Of a DNA stretch of 64,000 nt, positions 16,905-25,965 are shown in pieces (within the stretch, counting starts at the first letter, position 1; each line of letters begins with the position of its first letter). The notes under the pieces are model-generated. The model searched no databases. It saw only the letters and a list, made by a program, of their open reading frames with translations, and was not told the DNA's origin. This DNA comes from Clostridiaceae bacterium. Lineage in GTDB: Bacteria; Bacillota; Clostridia; Oscillospirales; Acutalibacteraceae. The translations under genes were made by a program, and so were the position numbers. Location: NCBI GenBank assembly GCA_030530095.1, contig JAUMVO010000002.1, positions 62,001-126,000 on the forward strand. Reading direction: 5' to 3'.

Positions 16905-17903
16905 TTATCTCTCTTCTCTGAAGTACGACAAGCCGAGTGATGCGGGAGGAAGATTCTCTCTCTTCTTCCTTGCGCTGACGATAATAAGAACGATTATCGT
17001 GACTAGATAAGGAGCTATCTTTATAATCTCCTGCTTGCTCATTGTCATATTGGGGACGATATCGTTGAGATAGTTGTGAACGATATAAAGTCCGCCGAAA
17101 AGGATAGAGCCGAAAATGCTGAGATTGGGACGCCATACGGTAAAGATAACGAGCGCTATTGCAAGCCAGCCTCTGTCACCGAAGGCGTTGTTTGACCAGA
17201 TACCCGTTGCATAGTCCATAACGTAGTACAAACCGCCGAGTCCCGCTATCATACTGCCGATGCAGGTCGCGAGATACTTGTACTTGTTGACATTTATGCC
17301 GGCAGCGTCTGCGGTTGCGGGATTCTCGCCGACAGCGCGAAGCGAAAGGCCTATACGCGTTCTGTTAAGAATGAGCGTTACAACAATAGCGGTAATAATC
17401 GCAAAATACGCAAGAAAACTGTAACGAAGGAAAACATCGCCGAACCAGCCGAGCTTTGAGGCAAACGGCAAAGTCTTTGAATAAAAGCTGCTCGTTACCG
17501 TAAGCGTAATCGAAGGAACGGCAGAATTCGTAATTTTAATAAGCGAACCGCCGAAGAAATTACCGAAGCCTATACCGAATGTGGTAAGAGCAAGACCCGT
17601 AACGTTCTGGTTGGCGCGAAGCGTAGTGGTAAGGAACGAATAAATAAGTCCCATAATAAGCGAGCCTAAAAGACAGGCAATAAGCGGAATAAATATTGCG
17701 AGAAAAGCATTTGCCTGACTCTTGTCAGCAAGGGAGTTTTCGTACAGGAAAGCTCCGATAACGCCCGAAATACCGCCTACGTACATTATACCGGGAATAC
17801 CGAGGTTAAGGTTGCCCGACTTCTCGGTAATAATCTCACCCGTTGAACCGTAAAGAAGAGGTATGCCCTGCATAACAGCGCGGTGAATAAACTGAACTAA
17901 CAT
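16905..17903 (-). CDS. ABC transporter permease, nucleoside/BMP type (NupQ-like)
   Basis: The 332-residue membrane protein has about eight to nine helices and the family start LLYGSTGEIITEKSGNLNLG, the hallmark of the smaller permease in BMP-family nucleoside or simple-sugar importers. It is the last gene of a five-gene operon. Its start overlaps the end of the first permease gene at base 17903, which suggests tight coupling of the two subunits. Nearby xpt points to a purine nucleoside substrate. Confidence 0.9.
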   Translation of the reverse strand: MLVQFIHRAVMQGIPLLYGSTGEIITEKSGNLNLGIPGIMYVGGISGVIGAFLYENSLADKSQANAFLAIFIPLIACLLGSLIMGLIYSFLTTTLRANQNVTGLALTTFGIGFGNFFGGSLIKITNSAVPSITLTVTSSFYSKTLPFASKLGWFGDVFLRYSFLAYFAIITAIVVTLILNRTRIGLSLRAVGENPATADAAGINVNKYKYLATCIGSMIAGLGGLYYVMDYATGIWSNNAFGDRGWLAIALVIFTVWRPNLSIFGSILFGGLYIVHNYLNDIVPNMTMSKQEIIKIAPYLVTIIVLIIVSARKKRENLPPASLGLSYFREER

Positions 17904-19003
17904 TATTTATTCTCCCCCTTCTTATTGAAATTAAGCTTATAGTTAATGAAGAATTCACTGCCTATAATGAAGAAAATGATAATACCCGTTATGATATCCG
18001 AGAAGGAATCGTTAAGCTCGAACTTGGACGAAATCTCAACAGCGCCCTTCTGAAGGAAAACTATAAGCAGCGACGTAAGAACCATATAGATAGGATTGAA
18101 TTTTGCAAGCCACGAAACGATAATCGCGGTGAATCCCCTGCCCGCCGCAGTATCCTTGGTAAGCGTGTGGTCAGTGCCCGAAACGAGCAGTATGCCCGCT
18201 ATACCGCAGAGAGCGCCGGAAACAAGCATCGTTCTGATTATTACCTTCTTGACATTGATGCCTATATATTTTGCTGTGTTTTCACTCTCGCCGACAACGG
18301 CTATTTCGTAACCGTGCTTGCTGTACTTAAGATAGATATAAACAATGACTGTCAGTACGGCAACAATAACAATATTAAGCAGATATTTCTGATTGAGCAC
18401 TGACGGGAACCAGCCTGCCTGAGTGTTGGGGTTGATAACGCCTATCGCGCCCGAACCCTTGGGAACCGACCAGACGTATGCGAAATACGAAACTATCTGC
18501 ATAGCGATATAGTTCATCATCAGCGTGAACAGCGTTTCGTTGGTGTTCCAAATCGCTTTGAAAATAGCAGGTATGAGCGCCCAGATTGCACCGGCTACGA
18601 TACTCGAAACGAAGATGACTATCATAAGCACGGGAGTCGGAAGCTTGTTGCCGAGCAGTATCATACATGCCGTTGTCGCAAGACCGCCTATAAGCACCTG
18701 TCCCTCGGCGCCGATGTTCCAGAATTTCATTCTGAACGCGGGAGTTACGGCAAGCGAAACACAAAGGAGCATCGCGACATTCTGCAGAAGGCTCCATATT
18801 CTTCTCGTTGTGCCGACAGCGCCCTTGAACATTGTAATGTACACGCTTAACGGATTTTCGCCCGTAAGAAGAACAATAATCACCGCGCAGAAAACAAGAG
18901 CAACAAGAATTGAAGCAATTCTGATAAGCCACGACTTTCCGCGGGAAATGTCAGCCCTTTTGGTTATATGCATAAAAGGCTCTTTAACCTTTTCGTTACT
19001 CAT
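17903..19003 (-). CDS. ABC transporter permease, nucleoside/BMP type (NupP-like)
   Basis: Starting from the ATG at 19003 (GGGAGG upstream, overlapping the ATPase stop as ATGAGTAA), the protein has 366 residues with about nine membrane helices. The segment FRMKFWNIGAEGQVLIGGL is the conserved substrate-pathway motif of the larger permease in this family. It pairs with the downstream permease in the membrane and with the upstream ATPase. An alternative start at 19024 would remove the ribosome site. Confidence 0.9.
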   Translation of the reverse strand: MSNEKVKEPFMHITKRADISRGKSWLIRIASILVALVFCAVIIVLLTGENPLSVYITMFKGAVGTTRRIWSLLQNVAMLLCVSLAVTPAFRMKFWNIGAEGQVLIGGLATTACMILLGNKLPTPVLMIVIFVSSIVAGAIWALIPAIFKAIWNTNETLFTLMMNYIAMQIVSYFAYVWSVPKGSGAIGVINPNTQAGWFPSVLNQKYLLNIVIVAVLTVIVYIYLKYSKHGYEIAVVGESENTAKYIGINVKKVIIRTMLVSGALCGIAGILLVSGTDHTLTKDTAAGRGFTAIIVSWLAKFNPIYMVLTSLLIVFLQKGAVEISSKFELNDSFSDIITGIIIFFIIGSEFFINYKLNFNKKGENK

Positions 19004-20534
19004 CGCTCTTACCTCCCTTCGCATTACCCTTGGTCATAAGCAGACCGAGCTCTTCCTTTTTGGCTTCTCTGCCGTTTACTATACCAGTTACTCTTCCGCC
19101 GCAAACAACAAGTATGCGGTCGCAAAGCTCGATAAGCACGTCCAGATCCTCGCCGACAAATATTACGGCAACGCCGTTTTCCTTCTGCTCGTTAAGCAGA
19201 TTGTAAATCATATATGAGGAGTTGATATCAAGACCTCTTACGGGATAGGCAGCCATCAGAACTGTCGGTGATGCGGCAATCTCACGGCCGACAAGCACCT
19301 TCTGAACGTTACCGCCCGAAAGGCGTCTGACGGGAGTTTTGGCATCGGGTGTGACAACCTGAAGGTCCTCGATAATCTTTTCGGCAAGAGCCTTAGGCTG
19401 CTTTCTCTCAACGAATACCGACTTGCCCTTTCTGTAGGAGCGAAGCATCATATTGTCGATAATATCCATATTGCCGACAAGTCCCATACCGAGTCTGTCC
19501 TCGGGAACGAATGAAAGACGGACGCCGAGATTACGTATCTGCATCGGGGTCTTATCCTTAAGGTTTTCGGTCTCGTTAGTCTTGGGATTGTTGTACAGAA
19601 TCTCGCCGCCGCTTATCTTCTGAAGGCCTGCGATGGATTCAAGCAGCTCTCTCTGTCCGCTGCCGGAAATACCGGCAATACCGAGGATTTCGCCCGATTT
19701 TGCGGTGAAGCTGATATCCTTAAGAACCTGTACGCCTTCCTTATTGTAAAGGTCAACGCCCTTTACTATAAGTCTGTCTGTAGTGTCCTTCGGCTCGCTT
19801 CTCTCGATATCGAGGCTGATTTTCTCGCCGACCATCATTTCGGTAAGTATTGATTCATTGGCTTCGGCAGTATTGATAGTGCCGATATACTTACCTTTAC
19901 GAAGAACGGAAACTCTGTCGGAAATCTCGAGTACCTCGTGAAGCTTATGAGTGATAATGATAATCGACTTTCCGTCCTCGCGCATCTTGCGAAGAACGTT
20001 GAAAAGCTTCTGAGTCTCCTGAGGAGTAAGAACGGCGGTAGGTTCGTCAAGTATGAGTATATCCGCGCCCTTGTAAAGAGCCTTGACTATTTCTACGGTC
20101 TGCTTTTCGGAAACCGACATCTCATAGATTTTCTTGTTAACGTCGATTTCAAAGCCGTATCTGTCGCAGGTCTCCTGAATCTTTCTTGCGGACGCCTTTA
20201 TGTCGAATTTACCCTCATCGAGTCCGAGCACTATATTCTCGGTCGCGTTAAAAACGTCAACGAGCTTGAAATGCTGGTGTATCATACCGATTTTAAGATC
20301 AAGAGCATCCTTCGGCGACGAGATATTGACCTCTTTACCGTCAATGAAAATATGGCCCTCGTCGGGATAGTAAATACCCGAAATCATATTCATAAGCGTA
20401 GTTTTACCGCTGCCGTTTTCACCGAGAATCGCAAGAATCTCGCCCCTGAAAACCGTAAGGTCAACATTTTCGTTAGCGATAATGTGACCGAAGGCCTTGG
20501 TAATACCCTTTAATTCTATAGCAGGATTTGCCAT
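18996..20534 (-). CDS. ABC transporter ATPase, duplicated domains (NupO/RbsA-like)
   Basis: The 512-residue protein has two ATP-binding halves. The first has Walker A GENGSGKT (38-45), signature LSGG-type and Walker B ILDEPTAVL. The second has the altered Walker A GISGSGQRE, signature RLSGGNVQK and Walker B region PVRGLD, as is usual for this family, where the second site hydrolyses poorly. It powers import through the two permeases. It lies 122 bases downstream of the binding protein gene, separated by a stable hairpin that probably lowers its expression relative to the binding protein. Confidence 0.93.
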   Translation of the reverse strand: MANPAIELKGITKAFGHIIANENVDLTVFRGEILAILGENGSGKTTLMNMISGIYYPDEGHIFIDGKEVNISSPKDALDLKIGMIHQHFKLVDVFNATENIVLGLDEGKFDIKASARKIQETCDRYGFEIDVNKKIYEMSVSEKQTVEIVKALYKGADILILDEPTAVLTPQETQKLFNVLRKMREDGKSIIIITHKLHEVLEISDRVSVLRKGKYIGTINTAEANESILTEMMVGEKISLDIERSEPKDTTDRLIVKGVDLYNKEGVQVLKDISFTAKSGEILGIAGISGSGQRELLESIAGLQKISGGEILYNNPKTNETENLKDKTPMQIRNLGVRLSFVPEDRLGMGLVGNMDIIDNMMLRSYRKGKSVFVERKQPKALAEKIIEDLQVVTPDAKTPVRRLSGGNVQKVLVGREIAASPTVLMAAYPVRGLDINSSYMIYNLLNEQKENGVAVIFVGEDLDVLIELCDRILVVCGGRVTGIVNGREAKKEELGLLMTKGNAKGGKSDE

Positions 20535-20614
20535 TTACATTCCTCCTGTTTTACTAAGCCTTTATAAAAAGGTTCCTTAAGCCCTTTTATCAAAGCTTAC
20601 CATTAAAAGGATTA

Positions 20615-20640
20615 GGCGGGGCAAACTGGGTTGCCCCGCC
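20615..20640 (-). promoter_or_regulatory. Strong hairpin between binding-protein and ATPase genes
   Basis: Perfect 10-bp stem GGCGGGGCAA/TTGCCCCGCC with a 6-base loop just past the lipoprotein stop, with no T-run directly after it. It fits a transcript-stabilising or partial-termination element that keeps binding-protein mRNA in excess. Confidence 0.75.
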
Positions 20641-20656
20641 ATTGAAAAACTAAAGA

Positions 20657-21886
20657 TTAATACTTCTCGTTAAGAAGAGTGATGCCGTCGATTCTCAGAT
20701 CGAAGTAAGGAGCCGAACGGAACTCGGACTCAAGGAAAGCACCGTCCTTGATAACCTCAGTGTCGCCCGTGTAAGCTTCGTCTGTGTCAACGTCAGCAAG
20801 ATAAGTGTCAACAGCCTTGCCGCCAACAGTGAACTTGGAGGTGTCGAATACCTTAACGGTACCTGCTTTGATAGCAGCCTTAACCTCGTCAATCTTAGCC
20901 TGAGTGCCTTCAGCAGCAGCCTTCTCGTTAACAGCTGTAAGCTCTACGGAACCGGTTTCGATTGAGCCTGTCCAGTCGGTATCAATTGCCTTACCTGCAG
21001 CAACCTGACCGATGATGTACTCGAAGTAGGGTTCCCAATTGATTCTCGAAGAAACAATGAAGGTGTTCGGGCACTGATCAACGGTGCTGCCGTTGTAGGA
21101 TACGTCGGGGATACCAGCTGTCTCACAAGCTGTGGGAGCGCCCATCGAGTCAGCGTGCTGGCTGATAAGCTTGCATCCGTTACCGATAAGAAGAGTAGCA
21201 GCCTCTTTTTCAGCTGTCTCATCATACCAAGAACCTGTGAACTGAACTTCCATAGTAGCGGTCGGGCAAACCGAACGTGCGCCAAGGAAGAATGAGGTAT
21301 AACCGGAAATAACTTCTGCATAGGTGAAAGCACCAACGTAACCGATCTTTGCATCTTCAGCCTTAAACTTGCCGGCTTCGATCATTTCGTTGAGCTTGAG
21401 GCCTGCAGCAACGCCTGCAAGATATCTGCCCTCGTAGATTGAAGCAAATGCATTGTGATAGTTATCAAGGCCTTCGGTATGAGCTCTTGTACCTGTTGCG
21501 TGGCAGAACTGAACGTCCTTGTACTCCTTGGCAGCCTGAATCATGAAGGATTCATGACCGAACGAGTCAGCGAAAACGATGTTGCAGCCCTGGTCTGCAA
21601 GGTCGGCAGCAGCCTCATAGCACTCGTTTGTCTCGGGAATATTGGTCTTGATAATAGGAACAATACCCAATTTCTCACATGCAGCCTTTGCGCCGTTGAT
21701 GAAGTTAAGGTCATAAGTTGAGTTCTCATCATGTAACATAATGAAACCAATCTTAACCTTGGAAGCGTCAACAGCAGCAGGAGCAGTTGTTGTCGTGTCA
21801 TCGGTTGTCTTGTTTCCGCAAGCTGCGAAAACGCCGATCATGGCAACGACAAGAACGATAGCCATTACTTTAAGAAACTTTTTCAT
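20657..21886 (-). CDS. BMP-family substrate-binding lipoprotein
   Basis: The 409-residue protein starts with a lipoprotein signal (Lys-rich start, hydrophobic core, VFAACGNK, with the lipidated Cys near 22), a Thr/Asp-rich linker, then the periplasmic-binding fold of the BMP (PnrA-like) family, with VKIGFIMLHDENS at its start. Relatives bind purine nucleosides. The ATG at 21886 has GGAGG seven bases upstream; the TTG at 21901 would consume this site. It lies 70 bases after xpt and before the ATPase. Confidence 0.93.
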   Translation of the reverse strand: MKKFLKVMAIVLVVAMIGVFAACGNKTTDDTTTTAPAAVDASKVKIGFIMLHDENSTYDLNFINGAKAACEKLGIVPIIKTNIPETNECYEAAADLADQGCNIVFADSFGHESFMIQAAKEYKDVQFCHATGTRAHTEGLDNYHNAFASIYEGRYLAGVAAGLKLNEMIEAGKFKAEDAKIGYVGAFTYAEVISGYTSFFLGARSVCPTATMEVQFTGSWYDETAEKEAATLLIGNGCKLISQHADSMGAPTACETAGIPDVSYNGSTVDQCPNTFIVSSRINWEPYFEYIIGQVAAGKAIDTDWTGSIETGSVELTAVNEKAAAEGTQAKIDEVKAAIKAGTVKVFDTSKFTVGGKAVDTYLADVDTDEAYTGDTEVIKDGAFLESEFRSAPYFDLRIDGITLLNEKY

Positions 21887-21956
21887 TTTTTTGACCTCCA
21901 AAAAAATTTTTGTGTGTTTTATTACGGCAAAGCAAACGCTTCGCTTAAATAACTGA

Positions 21957-22538
21957 TTAATCCCTGAACACTATCTCGCCGGTTTCGTCGTTCATCGAAT
22001 CGATAATGGCGAGCGATTCAATTCTGTAGCCCTTTTCCCTGAGCATCTTTCCGCCGTCCTGAAAACCCTTTTCAATAACGATACCTGCACCTACAACAGT
22101 AGCGCCGGCTTGTCCAACAATATCGATAAGGCCTGTAAGCGCTGCGCCGTTGGCAAGGAAGTCGTCGATAATGAGTATTCTGTCCTCAGGCTTGATATAT
22201 TCCTTCGACACGATTACGGTGTTGACGTTGCCGTGAGTAAACGATTCAACCTGACTGGTGTAAACAGAGTCCGAAACGTTTGAAGTCTTGCTCTTTTTGG
22301 CAAAAACAACGGGACAATAGTTAAAAGACTGCGCAGTTACACATGCGATTCCTATACCTGATGCTTCGATAGTAAGGATTTTGGTAACATTACAGTCTCC
22401 GAACAATCTATAAAATTCTTTTCCGATTTCGTTATAAAGGCGCACATCCATCTGGTGATTGAGAAAACTGTCAACCTTGAGCACATTTCCCTTTTTAACA
22501 ACACCGTCGGATAAAATTTTTGCCTTCAAATAATCCAT
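21957..22538 (-). CDS. xpt: Xanthine phosphoribosyltransferase
   Basis: The 193-residue protein has exactly the family length. It carries the PRPP-binding loop ILIIDDFLANGAA at 121-133 and the N-terminal MDYLKAKILSDG typical of Bacillus-type Xpt. It converts xanthine and PRPP to XMP for purine salvage. It is the first gene of an operon with a BMP-type importer, which suggests that the importer brings in purine nucleosides or bases. In Bacillus xpt is under a purine riboswitch; none is visible here. Confidence 0.95.
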   Translation of the reverse strand: MDYLKAKILSDGVVKKGNVLKVDSFLNHQMDVRLYNEIGKEFYRLFGDCNVTKILTIEASGIGIACVTAQSFNYCPVVFAKKSKTSNVSDSVYTSQVESFTHGNVNTVIVSKEYIKPEDRILIIDDFLANGAALTGLIDIVGQAGATVVGAGIVIEKGFQDGGKMLREKGYRIESLAIIDSMNDETGEIVFRD

Positions 22539-22590
22539 AACGAAATGACCTCAAAACAAAAATTGCGGAAAAATACCACAAATTTATAAT

Positions 22591-22621
22591 ACTATATTCA
22601 ATACTTTTTTGCAACTGTCAA
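22591..22621 (-). promoter_or_regulatory. Predicted promoter of the xpt-ABC operon
   Basis: Minus-strand perfect TTGACA (22616-22621) and TATAGT (22591-22596) at a long 19-base spacing. The leader to xpt is only about 45 bases, too short for a riboswitch. Confidence 0.5.
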
Positions 22622-22744
22622 TTTTGATAAGTTTAGGGCACATATTGAACAAAAAAGCAACAAATTGACAAAATTATACACTTATTAACTACACATTATG
22701 TTGTTTCAGCCGAATTAACAAACACAATTTGTAGTGTTTTAACG

Positions 22745-22771
22745 GGGAGATGCACAAGACGTACATCTCCC
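22745..22771 (-). terminator. Possible terminator after the alpha-mannosidase gene
   Basis: 8-bp stem GGGAGATG/CATCTCCC extended by imperfect pairing, 12 bases past the gene. The T-run after it is weak. Confidence 0.55.
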
Positions 22772-22782
22772 TTATTATAGTT

Positions 22783-25719
22783 TTATATGCCTATTGTGAT
22801 TATCTCAAACGGCTTATATTCAAGCGTATCGGTTTCGTACAGAACGTCCTCAAGCATATTCATTACCTTTACCGGCTTCGGAAACTTCAGAACGCCTCTT
22901 GTTCCGTCCTGCTCGGACAGTCTTACAATAACTGTTTCGTCCTTCTCGGACTGCTTCATAGCCTCAAGATACAGACCGTCAAAGGTGTTTGCGCACGATA
23001 CCTCGGAATGTACAAGCGGAACGTTGTATTCATAAGCGGTTTTATTGATTTCAGCGCTCACGCAGTCGCCCGCATGAGGCATAATCATATAGCAGAAATT
23101 GTGTAAGCCGAGATCGCTGTACGGATCGGGCCTTTCGGTAGCGCGAAGCAGGCTCAGACTCATTGAGCTTTCATCGAAGCCGACGCCGTATTTGCCCTCG
23201 TTGATAAGTGCTACTCCCCCGCCCGTTTCGGCTAAATCGCACCACTTGTGATGGCAGACCTCAAAGCGTGCCTGCTGCCAGCTTGTGTTTTTGTGCGTTT
23301 CACGTTTTATAAAGCCTGCACTCAAATCGCAAACAGCCTCACGGGTCAGAACGTTACAGTCAAACTGAGCCTTGACAAGCTTGTGCTTTTCCTGCCAGTC
23401 AACTATGTTTTCGACCTCGATGCCCTTTGACTGCTTGAACAGACGGATAATGCGCTTCCACTTGCTTTCGCCGATTTTAACAAGCACCGTAAACTCGGCA
23501 ACCTCGCTGTTTTTGGACAAAAGCTTCAGCGGTGATGCGAGTTCAAAGCCTAATTCTTTGTCCTTATAATTCGGGAGTATATCCCAAGCGTCATAGACAC
23601 CTGGTTTATCGTCATAAACCTTAAGCTTATTGAATTCGCCGTTAACCCATTCGCGGTTAAGCTCTTTGTCGTAAAGCGAGAGTATGCTTCCGTCCTCGCC
23701 GAAGCTGATGATATAATAAGGCGTTTCAATCTTGTCGCCGATTTTTATCCAAGACGAGTCAGTTGTCGTCTTGTCTATCAGCTTACCGCTCGCCATGGCG
23801 GGCAGCGCGGGAACGGTCCAGAAGCCCTTTTTGCCGTGTCGCTGATTGAAGCCCTTTTCTTCCTCAATAAACGTAACGGCAGTACGCTTGAAATTAAGCG
23901 AATTGAAATACTTATCGGTATTCTCGACGTTAATTATCAGGTCAAGCTTTTTGTCAATCCACTCGTAGTCCTTAACTGCATCTTTATAAACGGGATTAAT
24001 ATGACTGCCGGGCAGTATATCGTGAAACTGATTAATAAGAAGCTTTTTATAGCATTTAGTGAGGATTTCCTTAGGATATCTGATACCGGTTGCAGCTCTT
24101 AAAACCGAGATAATCTCAGCCTCGCGCAGCTTGAATTCAAGGCTTCGGTTGTATTGCTTGAGTACGGATTTTGTGGTAAACGTGCCGCGGTGCATTTCAA
24201 GATAAAGCTCACCGTCCCATTTGGCAAGTTTATCGTTATTCTTAAGGTTCTTTTCGAGAAACTCACTGCCGCCGACGTGCTCGGTCTTGGGCATAACGGA
24301 AAGCTTTTTGAAGCGTTTCATCATCTCGAGCATTTCCTCGGTGACTCCGCTGCCTCCGTCGCCGTAGCCGAACATTGACATAGTCTGACCGCCGATATTC
24401 TTGTCCTGATATGCTTCCCAGTTTTCCTGTATCTGTGAGGGCATATTCCAGGTTATGAAATGCGTCGGGGGTACGCAGGCTCCGACCTCGCTGCCGTCAA
24501 TTCCGCGCCAGATAAAGTTGTTGTGCGGGAAACGATTTGTGTCGTTCCAGGTTGACATTTTATTGGAAACGAAGTAGTCAACACCGCTCTTTTTAAGAAT
24601 CTGCGGTAAAATCCAGGAATTGCCGAAAACATCGGGAAGCCAGCAGTTATTGACTGTTTTGCTGAACTTCTCACGGAAATAATTCTGGCCGTAAAGACAC
24701 TGTCTGATAAGGCTCTCAGCTGAAGGTATATTACAGTCGGGTTCGACGTACATTGCGCCTACCGGTTCAAATCTGCCCTGCGAGACGCGCTTTTTCAGTT
24801 CGTCAAATACTTCGGGATAATACTTTTCAAGCGTTTCGTAGGTATAAGCCTGAGTGTGAGTGTATTTGTACTCGGGATATCTGTCCATAAGACGAAGCTG
24901 AAGAAGCACTGTACGAAGATTTTTCTGCACCGTATGAATCCTGCGCCAGTAATACGCAAGGTCAAGATGTGAATGGGCAACGAGTGCAACATCACCGTTA
25001 CCCCTGTAATCGGTATTTGAATAAATAACGTTTTCAATATACGACTTAGCCTCATCTATGCCCGTAATCGGTTCACAGTCAAAGTCGATACAGTTCATGG
25101 CGTTATTGAGTTCTCTGTTGAGAAACGCTCTGTAATCTTCGTTGAAAAGCTCGCTTCCCGCAATATCAAGCAGAACTTCAAAATCGTAAACAAGATCAAG
25201 CACCGCATGATTAACAGTACACAGATACGCACCTTCAAATACCTGACGGCATCCGCGAACGGACAACGACTCGGGATTGCGCTCATCATCAGGCTTGGAA
25301 CGGTTATAGCCCTGCATTTCAAAGTGCAGGGTTTCGCTGTCTATATAAGGTGACAGAAGTATTCTGTCACGGTTAGGATCAACGCCGCCGACGTATTTTC
25401 CGTTTACCTTTACAATGATTTCGGCAGCCGTCTTTAAGTACAGCCAAAGCTCTTTTTCCCAGAGCTCGGCGGGAATTTTAACGTCTCCCTTAATAAATGC
25501 AGTGCCGTCGGGAGTGAAATACATATCGCCCTTTTTAAGCGGACGGTAATCGTCGGAATAGTATTCGTACTCGTTTTCGCTTATCTGACGTGCATCTCTG
25601 ATTGAAAGAGAATCAATTTCATACAGATTTTCAAGCACGTATCTTTTCAGCCAGCCGAAGCGGAGCGCGGTATATTCCTCGGGGCGCATACTGCGCCTTG
25701 TAACTTTAATATGACCCAT
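22783..25719 (-). CDS. Alpha-mannosidase, glycoside hydrolase family 38
   Basis: The 978-residue protein has the GH38 metal site (VAHSHLDLAYYW near 245-256, where His and Asp bind zinc) and the nucleophile D363 in WLPDVFGNS, then the middle helical domain and large beta C-terminal domains. It has no signal peptide, so it trims imported alpha-mannosides in the cytoplasm. It is the last gene of an operon with a phosphohexomutase and a small NifU-like protein, and it is divergent from the GH36 gene. GAGG precedes the ATG. Confidence 0.93.
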   Translation of the reverse strand: MGHIKVTRRSMRPEEYTALRFGWLKRYVLENLYEIDSLSIRDARQISENEYEYYSDDYRPLKKGDMYFTPDGTAFIKGDVKIPAELWEKELWLYLKTAAEIIVKVNGKYVGGVDPNRDRILLSPYIDSETLHFEMQGYNRSKPDDERNPESLSVRGCRQVFEGAYLCTVNHAVLDLVYDFEVLLDIAGSELFNEDYRAFLNRELNNAMNCIDFDCEPITGIDEAKSYIENVIYSNTDYRGNGDVALVAHSHLDLAYYWRRIHTVQKNLRTVLLQLRLMDRYPEYKYTHTQAYTYETLEKYYPEVFDELKKRVSQGRFEPVGAMYVEPDCNIPSAESLIRQCLYGQNYFREKFSKTVNNCWLPDVFGNSWILPQILKKSGVDYFVSNKMSTWNDTNRFPHNNFIWRGIDGSEVGACVPPTHFITWNMPSQIQENWEAYQDKNIGGQTMSMFGYGDGGSGVTEEMLEMMKRFKKLSVMPKTEHVGGSEFLEKNLKNNDKLAKWDGELYLEMHRGTFTTKSVLKQYNRSLEFKLREAEIISVLRAATGIRYPKEILTKCYKKLLINQFHDILPGSHINPVYKDAVKDYEWIDKKLDLIINVENTDKYFNSLNFKRTAVTFIEEEKGFNQRHGKKGFWTVPALPAMASGKLIDKTTTDSSWIKIGDKIETPYYIISFGEDGSILSLYDKELNREWVNGEFNKLKVYDDKPGVYDAWDILPNYKDKELGFELASPLKLLSKNSEVAEFTVLVKIGESKWKRIIRLFKQSKGIEVENIVDWQEKHKLVKAQFDCNVLTREAVCDLSAGFIKRETHKNTSWQQARFEVCHHKWCDLAETGGGVALINEGKYGVGFDESSMSLSLLRATERPDPYSDLGLHNFCYMIMPHAGDCVSAEINKTAYEYNVPLVHSEVSCANTFDGLYLEAMKQSEKDETVIVRLSEQDGTRGVLKFPKPVKVMNMLEDVLYETDTLEYKPFEIITIGI

Positions 25720-25730
25720 ATCCGACCTCC

Positions 25731-25964
25731 TCAGCTGTCCCAGAAAAACGGCTTTTTGCGAATGGCGTAGATTTTGACGTTTTCGCCTTTATCGCGCTTT
25801 ATTTCAGCCTTAATCCACTTGACGCAGCGTTCAAGTATAAGGCATTTCGAGCATTCGCCGCGAAAGGCAAGTGTAAGCTCGCCGTTAACGTAGCTTTCAA
25901 ACTCTACCTCTCCCCCGTCGCCTTCAATTTTCGGCTTAATAACATTTTCTATATAATCCTTCAT
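25731..25964 (-). CDS. Small NifU C-terminal-domain-like protein
   Basis: The 77-residue protein (from the ATG at 25964, GAGGA five bases upstream) matches the NifU scaffold domain: DGGEVEFESYVNGELTLAF followed by GECSKCL, which has the CxxC pair, and a further Cys in ERCVKWI. Family members carry or pass Fe-S clusters. Here it is placed between a hexose-phosphate mutase and a mannosidase, with a one-base gap after the mutase stop, so it is co-translated. The C-terminus is longer and more basic than usual. Function in this setting is unknown. Confidence 0.75.
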   Translation of the reverse strand: MKDYIENVIKPKIEGDGGEVEFESYVNGELTLAFRGECSKCLILERCVKWIKAEIKRDKGENVKIYAIRKKPFFWDS

Positions 25965-25965
25965 A

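Noticed and set aside
13219-17136. A 1305-residue version of the surface phosphoesterase
   Set aside because: The extra 113 codons overlap a clear ABC permease gene and a terminator and lack a ribosome site; the ATG at 16797 gives a proper signal peptide and has GGGGAG upstream.
18525-19217. A 230-codon plus-strand frame across two transporter genes
   Set aside because: It is antisense to two conserved genes and spans their junction.
22539-22782. Purine riboswitch ahead of xpt
   Set aside because: The conserved core and pairing are absent on the minus strand and the leader after the predicted promoter is too short.
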